DNA of 64,000 nt from DASRDU01 sp035560235 (lineage in GTDB: Bacteria > Acidobacteriota > Blastocatellia > RBC074), in NCBI GenBank assembly GCA_035560235.1, contig DATMAG010000107.1, positions 62,001 through 126,000 of the forward strand. Reading direction: 5' to 3'. A program made the position numbers and the translations under genes. The notes under the pieces were generated by a model. That model had not been told where the DNA came from. It made no database searches and saw nothing but the letters and a program-made list of their open reading frames with translations. Shown piece after piece: positions 48,206 through 57,554 of the stretch; the stretch's first letter is position 1; each line of letters starts with the position of its first letter.

Positions 48206-48925
48206 TCATTGCGCCAGCGACTTTCTGACGCTGATGACCTTTTCTGCTGAAACCGCGCCGTCAACCGCGACCGGCACGCGGACAAATGTGCCGACGTGAT
48301 ATTCACGAATTGCGGTTTTCGTTCGCAACTCACGAATCAGATCAGCCGTCATTCCGCCACCGGCGAGGATGGTGATTTCAGGCTGCGCTGCCTGCTCGCA
48401 CAGCTTCAGGCAGGCGATCTTCTGTTCACGATCACCCGGCCCGCCGCTCGTCAGAATGCGGTCAACCTGCGGATGTTTTTTCAGTTCGCTGATCGCCGTG
48501 AGCGGGTCGCTCAGTTCTTCAATGGCGCGATGAAATGTGGCCTTCAGTTTCGGCGCGCAGGAAAGCACGCGGGCAAGCAGTGCGTGATCAATGCCGCCAT
48601 TTTTCAGAAAGCCGCAGACAAGGCCATCAATCGGCAGCGCGTTGAATGCAGCGGCGAGTTCACACAGCCTGCGCCGTTCGGTTTCATCGTCAACCTGAAA
48701 GTTTTCGCTTTCACGCAGCATCGCGCGCACCGGAATGTGAACGGCAGCGATGATCTCGCGCAGCAGTTCAAGTGATGGAGTCAGGCCGCCGACTTCAAAA
48801 TGTGAAATGAGTTCGAGCCGGTCTGCGCCGCCTGCTTCGGCGGCGGCGGCATCAGCGACTGAACAGACGATGACTTCGAGCAGGGCCGGTTGAGCGGCAA
48901 CTTCATTCTGATTTATGCCAGCCAC
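48206..48925 (-). CDS. cutC: CutC family protein
   Basis: 239 residues forming a TIM barrel of the CutC family, linked to copper homeostasis in E. coli, although its biochemical role remains disputed. Hallmarks: EVIVCSVADAAAAEAGGADRLEL (first strand and helix), FHRAIEE and DRILTSGGPGD, and EITILAGGGMT. The GTG start at 48925 is supported by GGAG 8 nt upstream. It stands about 33 kb from the Cus cluster, so any functional connection is loose. Its start is 95 bp from the divergent GH109-type gene. Confidence 0.92.
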   Translation of the reverse strand: MAGINQNEVAAQPALLEVIVCSVADAAAAEAGGADRLELISHFEVGGLTPSLELLREIIAAVHIPVRAMLRESENFQVDDETERRRLCELAAAFNALPIDGLVCGFLKNGGIDHALLARVLSCAPKLKATFHRAIEELSDPLTAISELKKHPQVDRILTSGGPGDREQKIACLKLCEQAAQPEITILAGGGMTADLIRELRTKTAIREYHVGTFVRVPVAVDGAVSAEKVISVRKSLAQ

Positions 48926-49020
48926 GATGGACGCTCCGCTGCTTCAGAATTTATACTTCAGACTCTTCAATCTGACTGATCACATCAGTTTCATTACATC
49001 AGAACATCGGGGACAAAGCC

Positions 49021-50391
49021 ATGACCAGAAAGAAAACCGGAACGTCCGGACTCTCGCGCCGTGATCTGCTCAAATCGGCCACCATCGCCGGAGCAGGCAT
49101 TGGCATTTCATCCATCACAACTGCCGCGCCATCAGCAGGCACCGGCCTGACCACCGCCGCGCCCGTCACCGGAATGAAGTTTGAAAAGAAGGACACCGTG
49201 CGCCTGGGCATCATCGGCGTTGGCGCACGCGGTTCAGGCATGCTCGGCGAATGGCTGGCGGTTGATAACGTGCAGGTCACAGCCATCTGCGACATCAATC
49301 AGGAGCAGGTCGCCAAAGCCGTCAAACGCATTGAAAAGGCCGGGCAGAAGGCTCCGGCGACTTATGGCAAAAACGAGCGCGACTTTGAAAACCTGTGCAA
49401 ACGCAACGATGTTGATTTCATTTACATCGCGACGCCCTGGGAATGGCATGTGCCGATGTGCATCTCAGGCATGCTCAACGGCAAGCACGTCGGCACTGAA
49501 GTTCCGGCGGCCACGACGCTGAAGGAATGCTGGGATCTGGTTGACACTTCTGAAAAGACGCGGCGGCACTGCATCATCATGGAAAACTGCTGTTACGGCG
49601 CGAGCGAGATGATGGTGCTCAATATGGTCAAGGCCGGCTTGTTTGGTGAGCTGCTGCATGCTGAATGCGCCTACAACCACGACCTGCGCGGCGTCGTCAA
49701 CGAGAACCGCAGCGAAGGGCTGTGGCGGCGCGCGTGGCACACGAAGGTCAACGGCAATCTTTACCCGACGCACGGGCTCGGCCCCGTAGCGAATTACCTG
49801 GGCGTCAATCGCGGCGACAAATTTGATTACATCGTTTCGATGAGTTCGCCGTCAGCGGGCCTCAATGAATACCGCGAAAAGACCGTGCCGAAAGACAGCC
49901 CGAAGTGGAAGGAGAAATACATCTGCGGCGACGTGAACACGAGCCTTGTTCGCACCACGAAAGGCCGCACGATTATGCTGCAGCACAACGTTTCGACGCC
50001 GCGCCCCTATGATCGCATCAATCAGATTCAGGGCACGAAAGGCATCTTCCGCGATTATCCCGACCGCATCTACCTTGAAGGCCAGGAAGGCGGCGAAAAA
50101 TTCATCAGCCTCGAAAAGTACAAGGCGCAGTATGAACACGCGCTCTGGAAGAACATCGGCGAGATCGCCCGCAAGCGAGGCGGGCACGGCGGGATGGATT
50201 ACATTATGGTCTGGCGGCTGGTGCAGTGCATGCGCGAAGGACTCGCGCCGGATATGGATGTGTACGACGCCGCCGCCTGGAGCGCGCCGTTTCCGCTGAG
50301 CGCGATGTCAGTCGAAAAGGGCAGCGCGCCCGTTCCCTTCCCTGATTTCACACGCGGTCGGTGGAAGGAAACCCGCGAAATTCTGCTGTAA
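49021..50391 (+). CDS. GH109-type glycosidase / Gfo-Idh-MocA family protein, Tat-exported
   Basis: 456 residues with a twin-arginine signal (LSRRDLLKSATIAGAGIG, residues 11-28). The Rossmann fold begins RLGIIGVGARGSGM and the usual E-K-P is replaced by EVPAATTLKECWDLV, as in GH109. The block ENCCYGASEMMVLNMVKAG, the THGLGPVANYLG segment and the C-terminal GGHGGMDYIMVWRLVQ are shared with NAD-dependent alpha-N-acetylgalactosaminidases. Hydrolysis of N-acetylgalactosaminides with bound NAD is the likely activity. Other GH109-like specificities are possible. Confidence 0.88.
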   Translation: MTRKKTGTSGLSRRDLLKSATIAGAGIGISSITTAAPSAGTGLTTAAPVTGMKFEKKDTVRLGIIGVGARGSGMLGEWLAVDNVQVTAICDINQEQVAKAVKRIEKAGQKAPATYGKNERDFENLCKRNDVDFIYIATPWEWHVPMCISGMLNGKHVGTEVPAATTLKECWDLVDTSEKTRRHCIIMENCCYGASEMMVLNMVKAGLFGELLHAECAYNHDLRGVVNENRSEGLWRRAWHTKVNGNLYPTHGLGPVANYLGVNRGDKFDYIVSMSSPSAGLNEYREKTVPKDSPKWKEKYICGDVNTSLVRTTKGRTIMLQHNVSTPRPYDRINQIQGTKGIFRDYPDRIYLEGQEGGEKFISLEKYKAQYEHALWKNIGEIARKRGGHGGMDYIMVWRLVQCMREGLAPDMDVYDAAAWSAPFPLSAMSVEKGSAPVPFPDFTRGRWKETREILL

Positions 50392-50403
50392 ATCAATTCA
50401 CCT

Positions 50404-50479
50404 TTCACCGCTGACCATTACTCGTATTGAAGCTGCTTTGGGCGCAGGCGTTCCGGGACGAATAATGGTCAGTGGTGAA
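50404..50479. repeat. Inverted repeat after the GH109-type gene
   Basis: TTCACCGCTGACCATTACTC (50404-50423) and its near complement (ending 50479) match at about 20 of 22 positions with a 32-nt loop. The GTCAGTGGTGAA unit resembles the repeat at 34045-34160. It starts 12 bp after the stop and may be a terminator. The remaining part of the 365-bp gap to 50757 holds no feature I could recognise apart from a weak AT-rich box (CACAATAATAAG, near 50670). Confidence 0.65.
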
Positions 50480-50756
50480 GATTGGATTTCGTCCTCAGCG
50501 GCCTGCACTCTTTCGCCGAATGCCCGACCTGCCATCACTCAGCCCGCTCAAGCAATCACGAACTCAGGCCGATAAGCCGGAAGTGAGTATCGGTGTGTTC
50601 ATCCCGGACGTGCAGATCTCTTCGACCCCGCCACCGACAGCAACTCAGACAGTCCTTTCGCCTCGTTCACAATAATAAGCCCTGGCAGCGCGGGCGTGAC
50701 AGAAACGCTTGCGCGCCCTGCCTCAGTCCTGAATGAACTGACCCGGGAGAGACACC

Positions 50757-51674
50757 ATGAAAATACTGATCGCGGAAGATAACCACGTCAGCGCCTGCCT
50801 GCTCGAGCGGGCGCTCTCTGCCTGGGGATACGAGGTTACCATTGCCAGGAGCGGCACCGAAGCCTGGGCTGCGCTCAGCCGTGAGGACGGGCCGAAAATG
50901 GCGATTCTGGACTGGGTCATGCCCGGAATGGACGGCATCGAAGTCTGCCGCGAAGTCAGAAAGCTGGCGCGCGAGCCGTATCCTTATCTGCTGCTGCTGA
51001 CCTCAAAGGAAGATGAAGCGGATGTTGTCGCAGGCCTCGAGGCGGGCGCGGATGATTTCGTCACCAAACCGTTCAGACCCCTCGAACTGAGAGCGCGACT
51101 CGGCACCGGAAGGCGGCTGCTGCGGTTGCAGGATGCGCTGATCGCAGCCAGGGAAGAGGTGAGGATGCTGGCGACTCACGATGTGCTGACCGGCATCTGG
51201 AATCGCCGCGCAATCATGGATCATTTGTCCAGCGAACTGTCGCGATGTGGCCGTCACAGGCTGCCCATCGGCGTTATTATGGGCGACCTGGATCACTTCA
51301 AACAGATCAACGACACATTCGGGCACGCGGCAGGTGATGCCGTGCTGCAGGAAGCCGCCAGCCGCATCAAATCATCGCTGCGCCCCTACGATGCAACAGG
51401 CCGGTACGGAGGCGAAGAGTTCCTGATCGTCGTTCCTGAGTGCACCGTGACTGGTGTGACGAGTGTGGCTGAGCGGATTCTTGCCACGTTTCGCAACAGG
51501 CCATTCAGCCTCTCAGGCGAGGCGCACGCGGTTACGATCAGCCTCGGCATCGCGGCGTGCAGCCTGGCCAGCGCGCGTCAGATGGAACTGGTGCTGGAAG
51601 TGGCCGACCAGGCGCTTTATCGAGCCAAGAGCGCCGGGCGCGACAGATTCGAACTGACTGAATTTCAGCACTGA
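50757..51674 (+). CDS. Response regulator with GGDEF diguanylate cyclase domain
   Basis: Makes cyclic di-GMP under control of phosphorylation. 305 residues. The receiver domain (1-120) has the phospho-acceptor Asp52 (LDWVMPGMDG), acidic pocket EDN at 7-9, and Lys-Pro at FVTKPF. The GGDEF domain (about 135-300) contains GDLDHFKQINDTFGH and the active-site GGEEF at 218-222. Arg209-x-x-Asp212 is exactly five residues before it, an inhibitory I-site, so product feedback is expected. No adjacent histidine kinase is present. GGAGA occurs 10 nt upstream. Confidence 0.93.
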   Translation: MKILIAEDNHVSACLLERALSAWGYEVTIARSGTEAWAALSREDGPKMAILDWVMPGMDGIEVCREVRKLAREPYPYLLLLTSKEDEADVVAGLEAGADDFVTKPFRPLELRARLGTGRRLLRLQDALIAAREEVRMLATHDVLTGIWNRRAIMDHLSSELSRCGRHRLPIGVIMGDLDHFKQINDTFGHAAGDAVLQEAASRIKSSLRPYDATGRYGGEEFLIVVPECTVTGVTSVAERILATFRNRPFSLSGEAHAVTISLGIAACSLASARQMELVLEVADQALYRAKSAGRDRFELTEFQH

Positions 51675-51746
51675 TCTCAGATCAGACTAACAGAGACAGA
51701 CACAAAGCATCAGAATTGCCGACTTGAGTGTTTTCACGACCGCGCT

Positions 51747-53372
51747 TCAATTGCCTGCCGACTGCGTCTTTCGCCTTGCGGCCTCAACCATGCGCTCAAC
51801 GTCTGCGAGCAGCTTCCCGGCATCGTAGACAATGCCATCCCTGATCGTGTACTTCACGCCGCCGATGCGTTCGGGCGTATTGGTCTGATCGTTCAGGCGA
51901 ATCGCGCCCGTGCCGTACAGCACCTTGAAATTGGCCAGCGGGTTTTCCGGCACGATCACCAGATCAGCGAGTTTGCCGGGACGCACCGAGCCGAACTCAA
52001 CCGGCTTGCGGTTCTGCTCTGCCAGCAGCGATGCGCCGTTGAGAGTGGCTGAGCGAATCACTTCGAGCGGATGAAACCCGGCCTCCTGCAACAGCTCGAA
52101 TTCGCGGATGTAATCAAACCCGTAGAGCTTGTAAATAAACCCCGAATCCGAACCCGTCGTGACGCGCCCGCCGCGATTCTTGAATTCATTGATGAAGGCC
52201 ATCCACAAACGGTAATTGTTCTTCCATTCGATCTCGTCCTGCGTCGTCCAGTAAAACCAGTACGAACCGTGCGCCTCGCGGCTCGGCTGATAAAACTTCC
52301 ACAGCGACGGCAGCGTGTATTTATCGTGCCATTCGGCGCGCATCGCGCGGGCTACATCGCGGCTCGCTTCATAGATCGTAAAGGTCGGATCAATCGTGAA
52401 GCCGAGTTTGACGAGTTCATTCATCACCGCATTCCACTTCTCGCTGCCCGGCGGCGCGGCCTGCTTCCACAATCTTCCAGCTTCACCGAAGCGATGCGAT
52501 TCATCGTTGTAGTTGTAATCAGCCGGATAATTCTGAATCGTGCGGTCGGCAAACAACGCTTCGGGCAAACCGTACCAGTGTTCCATCGAACCGAGGCCGA
52601 GCCGGGCCGCGTCGAGAATATTGAGTCGCGCAACGCCGAGCTGTGCCAGATGCGTCGTCGTGCCGAGGTTGTTTTTCCGGGCTTCATCCACAATCGCGCC
52701 GAAAACTTCCGGCTCGAAAAGCTGCCCGCTGCCGATGATCTTGAATCCGTCCACGCCCTTCTGCTTCGCCCAGCGCACATATTCGCGCGCGGCTTCGGGC
52801 GTGTTGACCGGCCCCTTGTCCCAGCCTGAACCGGGCACGACATAAACATAGAGGCGCGGCGCGACGATTTTGTTCTGCGCGCTGCGTTCGCGCTCCTTGA
52901 GCGTCCAGTCAACGCCATTCATCGAACCCGGATCGCGCACGGTTGTCACGCCGTGCGCCAGCCAGAGCTTGTAAACATACTCAGCCGGTGTCCCCTGCAT
53001 CGCGCCGCCGATGTGGCCGTGACAATCAACGAAGCCGGGCAGCGCATACATTCCGGTCGCGTCAATTTCTTTCGTTGCGCCTTTGGGCCGCGCCATTTCG
53101 CGGATCGGGACTTTCGGATAACCGACACTGCGGATTTCAATGATGCGATTCCTTTCAATGACAATATCAACCGGCCCCTGCGGCGGCGCGCCCGTGCCGT
53201 CAATCAATGTCGCGCCGCGAATGATCAGCCGTTCAAACGGCCCTTCGCCTTCGTCGGCGCGACGATCAGGCGCGGGTTCGATGGCTCGCTGTGTCTGCGC
53301 ATAAGCAGCGCCACCCAATACTGACAGCAGAATGAAGAGACGCAGCCATTGAAAGACGCGGATAAGTTTCAT
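51747..53372 (-). CDS. Exported amidohydrolase family protein
   Basis: 541 residues with a signal peptide (MKLIRVFQWLRLFILLSVLG, cleaved near AAYAQ). Metal-dependent amidohydrolase fold: the first metal motif FVDCHGHIGG (H-x-H), a candidate carboxylated Lys in GVDGFKIIGSG, the His of TTTHLAQLGVA, the EH of LGSMEHWYG, and the catalytic Asp in TTGSDSGFIY. The composite beta-sandwich at both ends (IIRGATLIDGTGAPPQGPV and VRPGKLADLVIVPENPL) is typical of imidazolonepropionase-like and dipeptidase-like members. The ATG at 53372 is chosen because GGGGG is 8 nt upstream. A GTG nine bases earlier overlaps that site. Substrate unknown. Confidence 0.87.
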   Translation of the reverse strand: MKLIRVFQWLRLFILLSVLGGAAYAQTQRAIEPAPDRRADEGEGPFERLIIRGATLIDGTGAPPQGPVDIVIERNRIIEIRSVGYPKVPIREMARPKGATKEIDATGMYALPGFVDCHGHIGGAMQGTPAEYVYKLWLAHGVTTVRDPGSMNGVDWTLKERERSAQNKIVAPRLYVYVVPGSGWDKGPVNTPEAAREYVRWAKQKGVDGFKIIGSGQLFEPEVFGAIVDEARKNNLGTTTHLAQLGVARLNILDAARLGLGSMEHWYGLPEALFADRTIQNYPADYNYNDESHRFGEAGRLWKQAAPPGSEKWNAVMNELVKLGFTIDPTFTIYEASRDVARAMRAEWHDKYTLPSLWKFYQPSREAHGSYWFYWTTQDEIEWKNNYRLWMAFINEFKNRGGRVTTGSDSGFIYKLYGFDYIREFELLQEAGFHPLEVIRSATLNGASLLAEQNRKPVEFGSVRPGKLADLVIVPENPLANFKVLYGTGAIRLNDQTNTPERIGGVKYTIRDGIVYDAGKLLADVERMVEAARRKTQSAGN

Positions 53373-53396
53373 GGTTTTCACCCCCTGAAAGTGTTA

Positions 53397-53426
53397 TGGA
53401 GTGCGGCGAGAACTCGCCGCATTCCA
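53397..53426 (-). repeat. Palindrome in the leader of the amidohydrolase gene
   Basis: TGGAGTGCGGCGAG and its complement (13 of 14 pairs) abut with only two bases between, so it can form a tight hairpin 25 bp before the gene start. It could be a translational control element or another repeat of the intergenic set. Confidence 0.55.
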
Positions 53427-53628
53427 CATTTGCATCAGCGCCTGATTGCCCGTTCACGCTGACCAGACATTCTGTTTCCACAAAGCGAGTTGAATCTTTC
53501 AGGACTGACCAGCGCAGAGTAACACGGCGCAGTTCACCCTGGCTATTGGTCAGGCGTTGTGCGTCCCCGTCATTCCAGATGTTGCGTCTGAATCACGCGT
53601 CGCGCAGAGCCTTCAGTCACCACTGCGA

Positions 53629-53671
53629 CAAAAAAGAGCGGGCGTCGGAGTCGAAACTCTGACGCCCGCTG
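53629..53671 (-). terminator. Intrinsic terminator of the second TonB receptor
   Basis: Read on the minus strand, AGCGGGCGTCAGAGT pairs with 53651-53637 (one G-T pair) around a four-base loop, followed by TTTTTT. It lies 57 bp after the receptor's stop at 53728. The other parts of the gap 53427-53628 hold nothing I recognise. Confidence 0.9.
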
Positions 53672-53727
53672 TTGACCGGTTCTTTCGCCTCAGCCTGGCA
53701 GCCGAAGCGAAAGCCGAAAGGATGTGT

Positions 53728-56700
53728 TCAGAACTGCAGGCGCAGCCCGATCTGGACGCGCCGCGCGCCGGGGCTGTTGGTGCCGCTTTCAGCATTGCTC
53801 GGGACGAACTGCAGGAAGTTGAGCGCCGTGAAGCTCGTCACCGGGGCACCCCAGTTCGTGTGGTTGAAGACGTTGACCGCTTCAAGACGGAATTCCGGCT
53901 GGAACCGCTCTTTCACGCGGAACTGCTTGAAGAGTGAAAGGTCGAGGTTCCAGACCCGCGGACGGCGGAACTGGTTGCGGGCTGAAGTGCCGAAGCCTTC
54001 CTTCGCGGTGCCGGTCGGCTGCGAGAAAAGACTCGGATTGTACCAGGGAGTCGTGGATCCCACCTTGCCGGAAGGCGACGGGTCGCCCTGGACGTTGATC
54101 AGAATCGAGCCGCAGCCTGGGCAGTTCAGTGCGGTGTTCGTGCCGCCGATTGAGAACGGCGTGCCGGAGTACCAGGCCCAGATGCCGTTGAGCTGCCAGC
54201 CACCGAAGAGGTTGCCCGTCAGATCGTTACGACCCTTGAAAACCGGCAGATCGTACACGTAGCCCAACTGGAAGATGTGCGTGCGGTCAAACCCGGCGAG
54301 GGCAAAGTTGTCCTGGAACTTCAGCGGGTGATTCCAGGTCAGCCCGGTCCAGCCATCTTCGTCGGCCATGTCTTTGGCCTTGCTCAGGGTGTAAGCGCCT
54401 TTCAGCATCAGTCCCTTGCTGAAGGGCCGGTTGATTGCCACCTGTAGCGCGTGGTAGCGCGCCCTGGTGCGAGCGCCCCAGTCGTTGATGGCAGTTGTGC
54501 CAGCCACGGCGAAATACTTGCGCGAAGCATTGCCGCCGCCCGGCTCGCCGTAGTTGATGTTCAGGTCGGCATAACCGCCGTCCGTCCGGGTTCCGACGTA
54601 AGCCGTCTCGACAATGATGTCAAAGGGCAGCCTGCGTTCATAAGAGATGTTCCACTGCTGGATGACGGCCCGGTCAAGACCTTTGCCCGAACCGGGGAAT
54701 GCTTCAGTCCCGAAGTTAGGCGTCCGCATAAAGACGCCGCGCGGCAGAGTCACCTGACCGGAGCTGAAGTCCGGAATCGGCACGGGGGGAATGCCCTGGG
54801 CGAGTGTTGTCACCGAGAAGAACTGCTCGGCGCTGTTATTGAAAGTGATGTCATACGGGAAGGAGCCGCGCAGCGGGCGCGACCACGGCAGCGGGTTGAT
54901 CGTGCGACCATAGCCGCCTCTCACCACCGACTTTTCGCCAAGGCGGTACGCTGCACCCACTCGCGGGGCGAGGTACCAGGTCTGGAGCTTGAGGCCGACA
55001 TCATCCGGCACGCTGCCACGCCCGCCCAGCAGCACCGTGTAGGTGCTGAGGTCGAGCCGTTCGAGGCCGCTGTTGGCGCGATGCATCAGCGGATAATTTT
55101 CGAGCCGGAGGCCCAGGTTGAGCGTCAGGTTCGGCGTCACGCGCCATCGGTCGCGCACGTAATATGCCGTCTGCCACTCGCGACCGGTCATATCCTCGGT
55201 CTGGACATCCTTGGAGAAGAAGCTGGCCCGGCCCAGCAGGAAGGCCGCGAACTGATTCCACGCCAGCGGGGCGTAACCGGGCGCGCCGGTGATGTTTCCG
55301 CTGAAGCTGAACCCGCCTCTCAGGCCGTAGTCGCCGAACTCGGCCTGGCGGTGATTGAGTTCCAGCTTGACGAGGTCAAAGCCGACTCTCAACTCGTGTC
55401 TGGCGAAGACTTTGGTGAGCGCGCTGCTGAAGCTGTAATTGATCTCCTTGCGGAAGAGCGGCATCCAGTTCGGCGTCGTTCCGATGCTGTACCCGTTGTC
55501 GAAGAACGGCATACCGCTGGCGCGAATGTCCCTGGGATCGTTCACACCCGGAATGCCGAGGTCAAGACCGATGTTCTTGCCGTAATCCGGCCCGGTCACC
55601 TGCTGATCCATCCGGTAATAGCCGAAGTTACCATCGAGCAGCAGAGTCGGGCTGAGCGTCCAGGTATGGCCGACGCTGACGACATAAACCTTCGTGTCGC
55701 CCAGGGAGCCTTCGTCAAAGCCGAGATTGAAATTGTCAATCACATTGGCCCGGAGCGTGGAGAACTTGCCCCAGATTGAATGCTCCTTCGTGCGCTGCCA
55801 GGTGAGCTTCCCGTCATAGTTGCCGCGATCCACCTTGACCGTGCGCTGCTGCACATAGTCATCCAGAATTGAGTTTCTGTTCAGGTCGATGTTCGAATTG
55901 ACCTTTGGATAAAAAGCCATAATCGCCCTGGCGATCGGGCTGATCTGAGTCGAAGGAACCATGAAGCTGGCGAACTGCGTCCGCCCCGCTCCTCCGGCAC
56001 CGCCGGTGGTCGGATCAAAGAGCTGGAAGCGGGTGGGATTACTCGACGTGTTGTAGGCAGCGGCGACTTCACTGAAATCGCCGTTGCGCATCTTGTCGGT
56101 TGGAACCGCATAGGTGAAGTTCCCGGTGCGCCGGTCGCGGAATCTCTCGACGGAAGCGAAAAAGAAGAGCTTGTCCCGCTTGATCGGGCCGCCGAGCGTG
56201 CCGCCGTAGGTCTGCCGGTTCAGCGGCGTTTTCGGCAGCGCGTTCGCGTTGTTGAAGAAACTGTTGGCGTTCAGGCTGTCACCGTTATAGAACCAGAAGC
56301 CTGAGCCGTGAAACTGGTTGGTGCCGGACTTGGTCACCACGGTCTGTGCAGCGCCGGCAGCCATTCCGGTATCGGCGTCGAAGTTGTTGGTCGCGATGTT
56401 GACCGTTTCGATGGTCTCGACCGGCTGGATATATCCGGCGTGGTGCGGCAGCCAGACGTTGACTGACACGGCGCCGTCAACGCGGGTCGTGTTGCTGTTC
56501 GGCTGCGTGCCGTTGACCCAGGTGCGCAGGCTGCGACCCGGCGTGTCAATTTCGGCGTTCTGGAACTGCACGGGTGTCGCGCCCGGCACCAGATTGAGCA
56601 GCGTCTGGTAGTTGCGGTACTGATTCAGCGGCAGCGAAAGCACCTGTTTGGAGTTGATTTCCGTGTTGAGATCGGCCTTTTCAGTTTTCAGCGTCGCGGC

Positions 56701-57075
56701 ATCAGCAGCCACAGTGACTGTTTCCTGAGCTGCGCCGATTTCCAGCGCAACGTCCACGCGCTTCGGGTTGCCCGCCGTGACGATGACGCCCGCCTGACGC
56801 ATCTCCTTAAAGCCTTTGGCCGACAGGGTCAGATCGTAGGTGCCCGGCAGCAGATTGCGGAACACATAGCTGCCGGTCTCGTCGGTGACTGCGTCCAGCT
56901 TCAGGCCGGTGCCGGTGTTCGTAATTGTGACCGACACACCTGGCAAGGCTGCTCCCTGGGGGTCGGTTACATTGCCTACGATACTTCCGTAGAGCACCTG
57001 CGCGCTGGCGACACCGGCCATCAGGCCTGTCGCCAACAGCGCAGCCAGTATGAATCTGGTCAGAAAGGGTTTCAT
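53728..57075 (-). CDS. TonB-dependent receptor, Oar-like, with carboxypeptidase-regulatory domain
   Basis: 1115 residues, complete. A signal peptide (MKPFLTRFILAALLATGLMA, cleaved near VASAQ) is followed by the carboxypeptidase-regulatory domain (VGNVTDPQGAALPGVSVTI, then YVFRNLLPGTYDLTL; about residues 30-110), the plug (TEINSKQVLSLPLNQYRNY to VTKSGTNQFHGSGFWFYNG; about 140-260) and a long barrel ending in a C-terminal aromatic residue (RVQIGLRLQF), as outer-membrane barrels do. It resembles the receptor at the left edge in layout but is not a near-identical copy. AGGAGG is 6 nt ahead of the ATG. The substrate is unknown. Confidence 0.95.
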   Translation of the reverse strand: MKPFLTRFILAALLATGLMAGVASAQVLYGSIVGNVTDPQGAALPGVSVTITNTGTGLKLDAVTDETGSYVFRNLLPGTYDLTLSAKGFKEMRQAGVIVTAGNPKRVDVALEIGAAQETVTVAADAATLKTEKADLNTEINSKQVLSLPLNQYRNYQTLLNLVPGATPVQFQNAEIDTPGRSLRTWVNGTQPNSNTTRVDGAVSVNVWLPHHAGYIQPVETIETVNIATNNFDADTGMAAGAAQTVVTKSGTNQFHGSGFWFYNGDSLNANSFFNNANALPKTPLNRQTYGGTLGGPIKRDKLFFFASVERFRDRRTGNFTYAVPTDKMRNGDFSEVAAAYNTSSNPTRFQLFDPTTGGAGGAGRTQFASFMVPSTQISPIARAIMAFYPKVNSNIDLNRNSILDDYVQQRTVKVDRGNYDGKLTWQRTKEHSIWGKFSTLRANVIDNFNLGFDEGSLGDTKVYVVSVGHTWTLSPTLLLDGNFGYYRMDQQVTGPDYGKNIGLDLGIPGVNDPRDIRASGMPFFDNGYSIGTTPNWMPLFRKEINYSFSSALTKVFARHELRVGFDLVKLELNHRQAEFGDYGLRGGFSFSGNITGAPGYAPLAWNQFAAFLLGRASFFSKDVQTEDMTGREWQTAYYVRDRWRVTPNLTLNLGLRLENYPLMHRANSGLERLDLSTYTVLLGGRGSVPDDVGLKLQTWYLAPRVGAAYRLGEKSVVRGGYGRTINPLPWSRPLRGSFPYDITFNNSAEQFFSVTTLAQGIPPVPIPDFSSGQVTLPRGVFMRTPNFGTEAFPGSGKGLDRAVIQQWNISYERRLPFDIIVETAYVGTRTDGGYADLNINYGEPGGGNASRKYFAVAGTTAINDWGARTRARYHALQVAINRPFSKGLMLKGAYTLSKAKDMADEDGWTGLTWNHPLKFQDNFALAGFDRTHIFQLGYVYDLPVFKGRNDLTGNLFGGWQLNGIWAWYSGTPFSIGGTNTALNCPGCGSILINVQGDPSPSGKVGSTTPWYNPSLFSQPTGTAKEGFGTSARNQFRRPRVWNLDLSLFKQFRVKERFQPEFRLEAVNVFNHTNWGAPVTSFTALNFLQFVPSNAESGTNSPGARRVQIGLRLQF

Positions 57076-57409
57076 AAATACCTCCTCAAGATGTTGAGTT
57101 CTGAGAGTGAAGAAAACTTATCGGTGCGAACTCCCGGCAGCGAGCAATAAATCGGATCAGCAGGCTGACAGGCATAACTACGCGGTCGGCTGAAACAATC
57201 CCTGACTCAGCAGAGTCGCTGGCCGCGCTCGCTTCACCAGAAAATTTCAGGCGGTTGATCTGCCGGGCCCGGCGGTTGTCAGCGCAGGCTGCAACTCAGG
57301 CACAGCGTTGCTCGCACCAGGTGTGAATCAGGTTTTACTCTGAATTTGCCCGATGTGATTCCCGGGCTTTTTGAAGTCTGTCAAAATCAGCAAAGCCAGT
57401 GGTGCGGCA

Positions 57410-57457
57410 AGTCTAAGCGGATCGTTCCGGATCGTCAATACTGACTGGTCAAACCAG
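57410..57457 (-). promoter_or_regulatory. Promoter and TGGTNNNACCA operator of the second TonB receptor
   Basis: On the minus strand TTGACG (57438-57433) and TAGACT (57415-57410) are 17 bp apart. Just upstream, CTGGTCAAACCAG (57445-57457) is a perfect 5-bp inverted repeat with a 3-bp spacer. The matching palindrome at 3453-3463 lies inside the promoter spacer of the other receptor. The leader would be about 330 nt. A GCCGGGCCCGGC palindrome (57262-57273) lies within it, and the rest of the 479-bp gap 57076-57554 shows nothing else. Confidence 0.5.
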
Positions 57458-57554
57458 ATGACATTTGCCTCCGGCCAGGAAACCCGAATGCTGCCGTGCC
57501 TGTTGCCTGGACGGCTGGCGAAACCGGCTGTGAGGAAAAGCGCGACAATCCGGC

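Noticed and set aside
54451..55779. 442-codon frame antisense to the second TonB receptor
   Set aside because: Contained in the receptor, and reads as an anti-sense translation of its barrel strands.
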